From Cloacibacillus sp. An23 (lineage in GTDB: Bacteria; Synergistota; Synergistia; Synergistales; Synergistaceae), in assembly GCF_002159945.1 (NCBI RefSeq), contig NZ_NFJQ01000009.1:62001-126000 (forward strand): 64,000 nt of DNA. Direction: 5' to 3'. A model generated the notes under the pieces. The model saw only the letters and a program-made list of their open reading frames with translations, did no database searches and had not been told where the DNA came from. Made by a program: the position numbers and the translations under genes. How positions within the stretch are numbered: the stretch's first letter is position 1; each line of letters begins with the position of its first letter. Of this stretch, positions 57,644 through 64,000 are shown in pieces.

Positions 57644-57697
57644 TTGACAGTTAGACAAAGCTAACTTATTATATTGGCGTGGTTAGCGAGAGCTAAC
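57644..57697 (+). promoter_or_regulatory. promoter with two GTTAGC-N4-GCTAAC boxes for the DUF3793-flavodoxin operon
   Basis: TTGACA (57644-57649), 17-base spacer, TATTAT (57667-57672). Box C GTTAGA-CAAA-GCTAAC (57650-57665) fills the spacer; box D GTTAGC-GAGA-GCTAAC (57682-57697) covers the start region. Centres are 32 bases apart. Such placement predicts repression. Confidence 0.85.
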
Positions 57698-57713
57698 GCA
57701 AGGATGAAAAACG

Positions 57714-58304
57714 ATGGCAGATAAGACGACGCTGACAGGAAATTCAGTTGAAAAATTGTTTGCGCTTCACTGCGCGCCCGCCCTCGCCGGCATCAAGCCG
57801 TCGAATCTCTTCACCCTCCACTTTTCGGAGGGGCGGCGCGAGGAGCGGGAGCTGTGCGAGGCGGCGGAAAGCCTGAACGCGTGCGGAGTGAAAACTGAAA
57901 TCCTCTGCGAGTGCGAACGTTATGCGCTCGTCTTCGTCTATCGCGAAGATCTGCTCGCTGAGTCGATAGGCGAGGAAGGCGCGGATTTTCTCTCGGAGTA
58001 CGGCTACGCGAAAGATCTGACTCTGGAAGGCAGGATAGCGAGGCTGAAGTCCCGCCTGGTGAAGTGCGGCGAATTTCCGCACGAGATAGGTATTTTTCTC
58101 GGCTATCCGGTAGAGGACGTGCGCGGCTTCATCTCGAACGAAGGCAGGAATTTCAAAGCCTGCGGCACGTGGAAGGTCTACGGCGACGGCGAACGCGCGG
58201 CGGGGCTTTTCGAGAGCTATCGCAGATGCACGGAATATTTCTGCGCGATGATAGAAAGGGGCGCGCGCATAGCTCAGCTCGCCGAGCGCGCCTTCCCGGC
58301 GTAA
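57714..58304 (+). CDS. DUF3793 family protein
   Basis: The 196-residue product resembles DUF3793: N-terminal HCAPALAGIKPSNLFTL, and the characteristic EIGIFLGYPVEDVRGFI with CGTWKVYGD in the second half. The family is typically encoded beside flavodoxins and ferrous-iron transport genes in anaerobes and is of unknown biochemical role. The strict metal-type promoter upstream supports a part in iron homeostasis. AAGGATG lies 7 bases before the ATG. Confidence 0.82.
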   Translation: MADKTTLTGNSVEKLFALHCAPALAGIKPSNLFTLHFSEGRREERELCEAAESLNACGVKTEILCECERYALVFVYREDLLAESIGEEGADFLSEYGYAKDLTLEGRIARLKSRLVKCGEFPHEIGIFLGYPVEDVRGFISNEGRNFKACGTWKVYGDGERAAGLFESYRRCTEYFCAMIERGARIAQLAERAFPA

Positions 58305-58362
58305 ACGTGAAAGAACTGCTCCCGCAGGCGCGGGGATAAAATTTAGAAAGGCGGAAATACAG

Positions 58363-58791
58363 ATGGATAAGATAGCTGTCATATACTGGAGCGCGACGGG
58401 CAACACGGAAACTATGGCGAACGCGATAACCGAGGGAATCCGCGCCGAAGGAGCGCACGCCGACCTTTTCTCGGTCTCCGAGTTCGGATCGCGCAGCACC
58501 GCCGAATACGCGAAGCTCGCGCTCGGCTGCCCTTCGATGGGGGCTGAGGTGCTTGAGGAATGCGAGTTCGAGCCGTTCCTCTGCTCGATAGAGCCCGAGC
58601 TCGCCGGTAAGAAAGTGGCCCTCTTCGGCTCGTTCGGCTGGGGCGACGGCGAATGGATGCGCAACTGGGAAGACCGTATGAAGAAAGACGGCTGCGCGCT
58701 TTTCGAGCAGGGGCTTATCATCAACCTCACGCCTGACGACGACGGCAGAAAGCAGTGCGAAGAGTTCGGAAAACGCTTCGCTAAATTCTAA
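58363..58791 (+). CDS. flavodoxin
   Basis: The 142-residue product is a short-chain flavodoxin: FMN phosphate loop YWSATGNTETMA (residues 8-19), GCPSMGAEVLEE near 55 and FGSFGWGDGEWM near 87 with aromatic residues for the isoalloxazine ring. Flavodoxin replaces ferredoxin as electron carrier when iron is low, which fits co-transcription with DUF3793 under the metal-type box. GAAAGGCGG precedes the ATG. Confidence 0.93.
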   Translation: MDKIAVIYWSATGNTETMANAITEGIRAEGAHADLFSVSEFGSRSTAEYAKLALGCPSMGAEVLEECEFEPFLCSIEPELAGKKVALFGSFGWGDGEWMRNWEDRMKKDGCALFEQGLIINLTPDDDGRKQCEEFGKRFAKF

Positions 58792-58882
58792 TTCAAATTT
58801 GCAGATTACGCCCGCCGCGGACGCGCGGCGGAGCGAAGGCTTAAAACTCCTCCGATAGAGTTCAACTCCACACCCCACACAT

Positions 58883-58921
58883 CCCGGCCCGCGGCCTTCC
58901 TCCCGCGGGCCGGATCTTTTT
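58883..58921 (+). terminator. intrinsic terminator after flavodoxin
   Basis: CCGGCCCGCGG pairs with CCGCGGGCCGG across an 8-base loop, followed by ATCTTTTT. Confidence 0.88.
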
Positions 58922-59317
58922 ACGGCCGGGCGGCTTTTTAAGAAAAGGCCGCGCCGTCCGGGAAAGCCTCTGCGCCCGGTGAAGCTGGGCGGCCGTTTCA
59001 GACGGCGGAAACATTTATGGCGCTCGGGCAAATTTCCGTATAGACTGCCACGGTTCATCCGGCAAAGAAGATTTGCATGGCGGCATATATATTTGTATGA
59101 AAAGTTAATCGGGTATAACGAAGCGTTAATGTAAGGCCGATGAAGCGTATATTGCCGTGGGCGCCGGGGTTTTGCGCCGCCGCGCCGGACAATGACGCGG
59201 CGGCGCCTTTCGCCCAGCGGCGCGGCCCTTTCCACGCTGCTTAGCCGGGCGGCTGGGACGGAGTTTTTTCAGTGCCGCCGCCTGCGGCGTAAGCTCGCGC
59301 GGCGCGGGCGCGGATCC
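58922..59317. other. intergenic stretch
   Basis: GC-rich left part with one more small hairpin; AT-rich 59025-59130; GC-rich again before hxlR. No supported gene on either strand. Confidence 0.4.
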
Positions 59318-59653
59318 TTACAGCCTGTTCTTGTCTCCCCACTCGCACATGCCGTCGAGTATCGGTATCAGCGATTTGCCGCGCTCGGTGAGGCTGTATT
59401 CGACCTTCGGCGGTATCTGCGGATATTCCTCACGGTGGACGAGCTTGTCGGCCTCCAGTTCTTTCAGCGTCGCGCTGAGGGTTTTGTAGGATATGCCTCC
59501 GATATATTTTTTCATTTCGTTGAAGCGCACGACGCCGAATTCCATCAGCGTGTACAGTATCGTCATTTTATATTTCCCGCTTATCAGCGAGAGCGTGTAG
59601 CTGAATCCCGTCTCGCATAGAGACTCGGCGGATATGCAGCGTTTTATGTCCAT
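59318..59653 (-). CDS. HxlR family transcriptional regulator
   Basis: The 111-residue product is a single winged-helix domain with the HxlR pattern: LISGKYKMTILYTLMEFGVVRFNEMKKYIGGISYKTLSATLKELE and a beta wing REEYPQIPPKVEYSLTERG. One Cys near the start (CISAESLCETG) fits redox- or aldehyde-sensing members. It is divergent from three FMN reductase genes, and a dyad lies in the shared promoter region. Confidence 0.93.
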   Translation of the reverse strand: MDIKRCISAESLCETGFSYTLSLISGKYKMTILYTLMEFGVVRFNEMKKYIGGISYKTLSATLKELEADKLVHREEYPQIPPKVEYSLTERGKSLIPILDGMCEWGDKNRL

Positions 59654-59672
59654 TGCTCCTATACTCTCCTTT

Positions 59673-59707
59673 GCGTAAGTACATTACGTTGATGTCAGTA
59701 CTTGCGC
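59673..59707. promoter_or_regulatory. dyad in the hxlR/FMN reductase divergent promoter
   Basis: GCGTAAGTAC (59673-59682) and GTACTTGCGC (59698-59707) are inverted repeats with one mismatch, 25 bases centre to centre. A TTGATGTCAGTAC element lies inside. It is the likely HxlR operator. Confidence 0.65.
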
Positions 59708-59802
59708 CCGTCTGTATTTATTATATAGTTGTAGCGTATAAACAGGTACAAGTCAACGCCGGAGGAAAAGGCGGCGCAAATTTTACGAAAGAAGTGGTAA
59801 GT

Positions 59803-60348
59803 GTGGGAAAGAAGATAGTCGTGATTACAGGAAGCCCGCGCGCGAAGGGCAACAGTGCGGCAATGGCGGCGGCCTTTATCAAGGCGGCGGAGGAAAAAGG
59901 GCACAGCGTGACGCGTTTTGACGCGGCGATGATGGACGTCAAGGGCTGCCGAGCCTGCTGCGGCTGCTATAAGACGGGCAAGGCCTGCGCCTTCGACGAC
60001 GATTTCAACAAGATCGCGCCAGCGGTCGAAGAGGCGGACGCCGTCGTCTTCGCGACGCCGGTCTACTGGTACACGATGCCGGCGCAGATCAAGGCCGTTA
60101 TCGACAAGTTCTATTCGTTCTGCGTCGCGGGGCGCAAGATCGCGGGCAAGGAGTGCGCGCTGATCTCGTGCTGCGAGGAGAGCGACCCGACCGTGCTCGA
60201 CGGCGTACGTATGCCTTATGAACGCAGCACGGCGCTCATCGAGTGGAAGAACGTCGGCGAAGTGCTCGTCCCCGGCGTGAACGCCGAGGGCGACATAGAC
60301 AAGACCGACGGCTGCGCGAAGGCTGCGGCTCTCGCTGAACTTTTCTAG
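59803..60348 (+). CDS. NADPH-dependent FMN reductase family protein
   Basis: The 181-residue product has VGKKIVVITGSPRAKGNSAAM (FMN loop, residues 1-19), CRACCGCYKTGKC-like Cys motif near 51 and FATPVYWYTMPAQ near 87. The GTG at 59803 is the first codon after the promoter region that suits the family alignment; a weak AAGTGGT is its ribosome site. Likely a cytoplasmic flavin or iron-sulfur flavoprotein reductase controlled by HxlR. Confidence 0.85.
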   Translation: MGKKIVVITGSPRAKGNSAAMAAAFIKAAEEKGHSVTRFDAAMMDVKGCRACCGCYKTGKACAFDDDFNKIAPAVEEADAVVFATPVYWYTMPAQIKAVIDKFYSFCVAGRKIAGKECALISCCEESDPTVLDGVRMPYERSTALIEWKNVGEVLVPGVNAEGDIDKTDGCAKAAALAELF

Positions 60349-60380
60349 GATAACACAGCTCTATCGGGAGGAAGACGAAA

Positions 60381-60929
60381 ATGGGAAAGAAGATAGTAGT
60401 TCTCAACGGCAGCCCGCGTAAGAACGGCAACACGTCCGCGCTCGTGAAAGCGTTCCGCGAAGGCGCGGAGAGCGCGGGACACACCGTGACGGAGTTCTGG
60501 CTCGGCGGCATGAAGATAAACGGCTGCCGCGGATGCTGCGCGGGCGGCAAGAATCCCGAAAGCCCCTGCGTGCAGAAGGACGACATGGAGAAGATCTACC
60601 CGGCCTACAAAGAGGCCGACGTCGTCGTACTCGCCTCGCCGCTCTACTACTGGACGATAAGCGGGCAGCTCAAGTGCGCATTCGACAGGCTCTTCGCCGT
60701 CGCAGAATGCGACCCGAACTACGCGAACCCGCATAAGGAGAGCGCGCTGCTGATGGCCGCCGAGGGCAACGGCTTCGAGGAGACCGTCTATTGGTACGAC
60801 CGCCTCATGGGACACATCGGCTGGAAGGACTGGGGCAAGGTCCTCTGCGGCGGCGTCATGGCGGTCGGCGACATCGAGGGCAAGCCGGAGCTCGAAGAGG
60901 CGAAGAAGCTCGGAGCCTCTATAAAATAG
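60381..60929 (+). CDS. NADPH-dependent FMN reductase family protein
   Basis: The 182-residue product has IVVLNGSPRKNGNTSALV (residues 5-22), a Cys motif CRGCCAGG with a further Cys at PCVQKDD, and LASPLYYWTISGQL near 92. It is a close relative of the gene upstream (shared MGKKIVV start) and probably arose by duplication. GGAGGAAG precedes the ATG by 8 bases. Same operon. Confidence 0.88.
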   Translation: MGKKIVVLNGSPRKNGNTSALVKAFREGAESAGHTVTEFWLGGMKINGCRGCCAGGKNPESPCVQKDDMEKIYPAYKEADVVVLASPLYYWTISGQLKCAFDRLFAVAECDPNYANPHKESALLMAAEGNGFEETVYWYDRLMGHIGWKDWGKVLCGGVMAVGDIEGKPELEEAKKLGASIK

Positions 60930-61014
60930 AGTAAAATATACTCCGTAAGGAGAGCGCCGTGCCGGGGACGAAAGGGGCGCGGCGCTTATCGTATGCGAAG
61001 GAGTTGACCTGGCT

Positions 61015-61635
61015 ATGAAAGTTCTTCTCATCAACGGCAGCCCGAACGAACACGGCTGCACCTACACCGCGCTGCGCGAGACGGCGGACGCTCTGGAAAA
61101 ACGCGGCGTCGAAACTGAAATACTGTGGCTCGGCAAGGGCGAGATACCGGGCTGCATGTCCTGCGGCGCGTGCGGCAGACTTGGCAGATGCGTTAAAAAC
61201 GACATAGTGAACGAAACGGCGGCGCGGCTCGGCGAGTTCGACGCGATTGTCGCCGGTTCGCCCGTCTACTACGCGGGGCCGAGCGGGCAGATATGCGCCT
61301 TCCTCGACCGCCTCTTCTTCTCAGCGGGCGGAAAGCTGGCCGGAAAGCTCGGAGCCTCCGTCGTGTCGTGCCGGCGCGGCGGCGCGTCGGCGGCCTTCGA
61401 CAGGCTCAACAAGTATTTCACGATAAACTCCATGCCGGTAGTATCGTCGAACTACTGGAACCAGATACACGGCAACACCCCGGACGAGGCGCGCAGGGAC
61501 GCCGAAGGGCTCCAGACGATGCGCCAGCTCGGCGAAAACATAGCGTGGCTGCTCCGGTGCATCGAAGCCGGACGCAAAGCCGGAGTGCCCGAGCCGGAGC
61601 GCGAGCCTAAGATAGCGACGAATTTCATAAGGTAA
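61015..61635 (+). CDS. NAD(P)H-dependent FMN reductase/flavodoxin-like protein
   Basis: The 206-residue product has KVLLINGSPNEHGCTYTAL (residues 2-20), CMSCGACGRLGRC near 45 and AGSPVYYAGPSGQ near 80, then an extra C-terminal 60 residues (HGNTPDEARRDAEGLQTMRQLGENIAWLL) common in this subgroup. It is third in the tandem array, 85 bases after the second. It may have its own promoter. Confidence 0.88.
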   Translation: MKVLLINGSPNEHGCTYTALRETADALEKRGVETEILWLGKGEIPGCMSCGACGRLGRCVKNDIVNETAARLGEFDAIVAGSPVYYAGPSGQICAFLDRLFFSAGGKLAGKLGASVVSCRRGGASAAFDRLNKYFTINSMPVVSSNYWNQIHGNTPDEARRDAEGLQTMRQLGENIAWLLRCIEAGRKAGVPEPEREPKIATNFIR

Positions 61636-61656
61636 AGCAAAACGGCGCGGAATTGT

Positions 61657-61682
61657 AAAAGCGGCCTTCGGGCCGCTTTTTT
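61657..61682 (+). terminator. intrinsic terminator
   Basis: AAAAGCGGCC (61657-61666), TTCG loop, GGCCGCTTTTTT (61671-61682). Confidence 0.92.
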
Positions 61683-61792
61683 CATACAAATATCAGCGTA
61701 TTGTAATGTTTTGCCCCGTATTATTTTATTTTTTATCGCGGCATGATAAAATTGCGCTGTATCAGGACGTGAAACGAAAGGAGCACGGAAAA

Positions 61793-63601
61793 TTGCACGA
61801 AGTACAGAAACCTAAGAAACCGCTATATTATTACTACGGCGTGGCGCTGCTCATGCTCATGTGCTTCAATCTGCTCGCGATGCCTTACATCGCGCAGAAA
61901 CAGGTGAAGAATATCGACTACGGCACCTTCATGACCATGACCGACAACAAGGACATAGGCCGCGTCGAGATACAGAGCAACCAGATAATATTCACCGACA
62001 AGGCTGAGAAAAACGTCTACAAGACCGGGCCGCTCAACGATCCGGGGCTCGTCGTCCGTCTCCACGACGCCGGGGCCAAGTTCGAGGGACAGATAATCCA
62101 GCAGATGTCGCCGCTGCTCAACATACTGCTGAGCTGGGTCATCCCCATAGGGATATTCTTCCTCATAGGGCAGTACATGTCTAAAAAGATGATGAACAGG
62201 GGCGGCGGGAACTTCATGTCGTTCGGCATGGGCAAGTCCGACGCGAAGATATACGTAAAATCGTCGGAGGGCATAAAGTTCAGCGACGTCGCCGGAGAGG
62301 ACGAAGCGAAGGACAACCTCAAGGAAATAGTGGACTACCTGCACAAGCCCGACAAATATAAAGAGATAGGCGCGTCGATGCCCAAAGGCGTCCTGCTCGT
62401 CGGCCCTCCGGGCACGGGAAAGACGATGCTCGCCAAAGCCGTCGCCGGAGAGTCCAACGTGCCGTTCTTTTCCATCTCAGGCTCCGAGTTCGTAGAGATG
62501 TTCGTCGGAATGGGGGCCGCGAAGGTGCGCGACCTCTTCAAGCAGGCGAAGGAAAAAGCGCCGTGCATCGTCTTCATAGACGAAATAGACGCGATAGGCC
62601 AGCGCCGCGACTCGCGCGTCGCCGGCAACGACGAGCGCGAGCAGACGCTCAACCAGCTCCTGACAGAAATGGACGGCTTCGAGGGCAACACCGGCGTCAT
62701 AATCCTCGCCGCGACCAACAGGCCCGAATCGCTCGACCCCGCGCTGACGCGCCCCGGGCGCTTCGACCGCCGCGTGCCGGTCGAGCTGCCGGACCTCAAA
62801 GGCCGCGAGGCTATTTTGCAGGTCCACGCGAAGCGCGTTAAAACCGACGGGAGCGTAGACTTCAACAAGATAGCGAGAATGTCCTCCGGCGCGTCCGGCG
62901 CTGAGCTCGCGAACATCGTCAACGAAGCCGCGCTGCGCGCGGTGCGCGCGGGACGTTCCGCCGCGACCGAAGCCGACATGGAAGAGAGCATCGAGGTAGT
63001 CATAGCCGGCTACCAGAAGAAGAACGCGATACTGACCGAGCAGGAGCGCCGCACGGTCGCGTACCACGAGATAGGCCACGCGATAGTCGCGGCGGATCAG
63101 AGCGGCTCAGCCCCCGTCGAAAAGATAACGATCATCCCGCGCACCTCGGGCGCGCTCGGCTACACGATGCAGGTAGAAGAAAACGACCGCTACATAATCA
63201 CGCGCGAAGAGCTTGAAAACAAGATAGCGACTCTGACCGGCGGCCGCGCCGCCGAAGAGACCGTCTTCGGCACGATGTCCACTGGAGCCGCGAACGACAT
63301 CGAACAGGCGACGAAGCTCGCGCGCGCGATGGTGACGCGTTACGGCATGAGCGACGAATTCGGCATGGTGCAGCTCGAGGCCGAAGGCTCGCGCTACCTC
63401 GGCGGCGAAACCTACGCGCAGTGCTCGCCCGAGACGCAGACGCAGATAGACCGCCAAGTCTCCGCGATAGTCAAGGCCCAGCATGAAAAAGCGCTCAAGA
63501 TCCTCGCCGGCCGCCGTGAAAAGCTCGACGAGCTCGCGAAGTATCTCTACGAAAAAGAGACGATAACCGGCGAAGAGTTTATGAAGATGCTGGAGGGGTA
63601 A
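61793..63601 (+). CDS. ftsH: ATP-dependent zinc metalloprotease FtsH
   Basis: The 602-residue membrane protease has two N-terminal membrane helices (about residues 14-32 and 108-126), an AAA domain with Walker A GPPGTGKT (204-211), Walker [12 protein letters not shown], the second region of homology [18 protein letters not shown], and the zinc site HEIGH (425-429) with the third ligand Glu further on. It degrades membrane and short-lived cytoplasmic proteins. The TTG start at 61793 is chosen because AAGGAG ends 9 bases upstream and no ATG is available; an alternative GTG or ATG further on would cut the first helix. Confidence 0.96.
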   Translation: MHEVQKPKKPLYYYYGVALLMLMCFNLLAMPYIAQKQVKNIDYGTFMTMTDNKDIGRVEIQSNQIIFTDKAEKNVYKTGPLNDPGLVVRLHDAGAKFEGQIIQQMSPLLNILLSWVIPIGIFFLIGQYMSKKMMNRGGGNFMSFGMGKSDAKIYVKSSEGIKFSDVAGEDEAKDNLKEIVDYLHKPDKYKEIGASMPKGVLLVGPPGTGKTMLAKAVAGESNVPFFSISGSEFVEMFVGMGAAKVRDLFKQAKEKAPCIVFIDEIDAIGQRRDSRVAGNDEREQTLNQLLTEMDGFEGNTGVIILAATNRPESLDPALTRPGRFDRRVPVELPDLKGREAILQVHAKRVKTDGSVDFNKIARMSSGASGAELANIVNEAALRAVRAGRSAATEADMEESIEVVIAGYQKKNAILTEQERRTVAYHEIGHAIVAADQSGSAPVEKITIIPRTSGALGYTMQVEENDRYIITREELENKIATLTGGRAAEETVFGTMSTGAANDIEQATKLARAMVTRYGMSDEFGMVQLEAEGSRYLGGETYAQCSPETQTQIDRQVSAIVKAQHEKALKILAGRREKLDELAKYLYEKETITGEEFMKMLEG

Positions 63602-63635
63602 GAGCGCGCTCCTTCTGTTGAAATCGAAATATGCC

Positions 63636-63680
63636 AAAACAAGAACGGCAGACGGTGATTCAATCTGCCGTTCTTGTTTT
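63636..63680. terminator. bidirectional terminator between ftsH and the XRE gene
   Basis: A perfect 17-base-pair stem, AAAACAAGAACGGCAGA (63636-63652) with TCTGCCGTTCTTGTTTT (63664-63680); A and T tracts at both ends serve both converging genes. Confidence 0.92.
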
Positions 63681-63681
63681 G

Positions 63682-64000
63682 TTAGCTGTGTCTTAATTTT
63701 TTGTAGTGATTAGAGACGATTACTTGCTCTCTGACATATTCCAGCACTTTGTATTTGCATTTTATATCTATAGATTTGAACATTTCAGAAATCATTTGTT
63801 CCATCGCGAGCTCTTCATCTGAACCGGCCCCGTTTTTCGCTTCACAGGATCCTACGCACGGTTTTTCTATGCCAAGTTCTTCATAAGCCAAATCTAACGA
63901 AGAGCACCCCAAAGCGCGTGAAATCTCTCTCAGCACATGGAAAGAGACCTCGCTTTTCCCATTTTCGTACTGGGACATCGTGTTGGGCTTGACATTTATC
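63682..64000 (-). CDS. XRE-family HTH regulator, N-terminus outside the window
   Basis: The last 105 codons of a minus-strand gene. The visible start INVKPNTMSQYENGKSEVS is the recognition helix and following turn of a helix-turn-helix of the HTH_3/Cro-cI type, so the ATG at 63978 is internal and not the start. The C-terminal part (about 60 residues) has an acidic helix and basic end without a known motif. Composition is more AT-rich than its neighbours, which may point to a mobile origin. The target is unknown. Confidence 0.8.
   Translation of the reverse strand, partial: INVKPNTMSQYENGKSEVSFHVLREISRALGCSSLDLAYEELGIEKPCVGSCEAKNGAGSDEELAMEQMISEMFKSIDIKCKYKVLEYVREQVIVSNHYKKLRHS

Noticed and set aside
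57452-57658. N-terminal extension of the NYN-domain protein
   Set aside because: It would start upstream of a near-consensus promoter (57521-57549) and overlap the metal box of the divergent gene.
1-64000. CRISPR arrays, prophage, rRNA genes, intact insertion sequences
   Set aside because: No regularly spaced repeats, phage structural genes or rRNA sequence were seen; the only IS trace is the decayed one at 32040.

Overview
The window is a 64 kb piece of a high-GC Gram-negative bacterial chromosome, most likely from the phylum Synergistota (Cloacibacillus/Synergistes-like). The strongest marker is the subtilase at 23349-25586, whose C-terminus (Gly-rich stretch with one Cys, a hydrophobic helix, then KRRG) looks like the Synerg-CTERM sorting tail. 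Kdo genes show an outer membrane. HydG, a B12-dependent ribonucleotide reductase, many FMN reductases, a tungstate transporter and a molybdenum hydroxylase fit an anaerobic amino-acid fermenter. I ran no database search; all family names rest on motifs read by eye.

Layout. 1-3.9 kb: end of a YfcC-type carrier, a URO-D-like protein, an M20 peptidase, tRNA-Ser(UGA), a small secreted protein and a secreted rhodanese. 4.1-7.4 kb: kdsB-kdnB-kdnA, which should make and activate 8-amino-Kdo. 8.6-13.6 kb: an orphan response regulator and a molybdenum hydroxylase, each behind a Moco/Tuco-like RNA leader, then a cupin. 14-23 kb: a permease, two MerR genes flanking a secreted esterase, a Tat-exported flavin reductase with its own TatA and TatC, a LysR gene, a MerR-type promoter driving a cupin-flavodoxin pair, and an aldo/keto reductase. 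23-28.8 kb: the subtilase and a cobalamin/siderophore-type ABC transporter behind a terminator-bearing leader. 29-32.5 kb: a decayed subtilase-like fragment, a CorC-type membrane protein with a possible leader peptide, a histidine phosphatase and an IS481-like transposase remnant. 32.5-39.3 kb: an acyl-CoA ligase behind a T-box leader that appears to read tyrosine, nrdJ with paired NrdR boxes, and trkH-trkA. 39.4-43.6 kb: a tungstate ABC operon with two binding proteins and two Moco/Tuco-like RNAs in its leader. 43.6-51 kb: glmS, a GIY-YIG protein, purA, an MFS exporter and a dicarboxylate/amino-acid symporter. 51-59 kb: a methyltransferase, hydG with a structured leader, a DUF6110/P-type ATPase pair, a NYN-domain protein and a DUF3793-flavodoxin pair. 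Three promoters here carry the same 16-bp box (GTTAGC-N4-GCTAAC), one of them facing a stretch with no gene. 59-64 kb: an HxlR regulator divergent from three FMN reductases, ftsH and the end of an XRE regulator.

The most notable feature is the density of RNA-level control: four Moco/Tuco-like elements, one T-box, and four further structured or terminator-bearing leaders (before kdsB, the ABC permease, the CorC gene and hydG).
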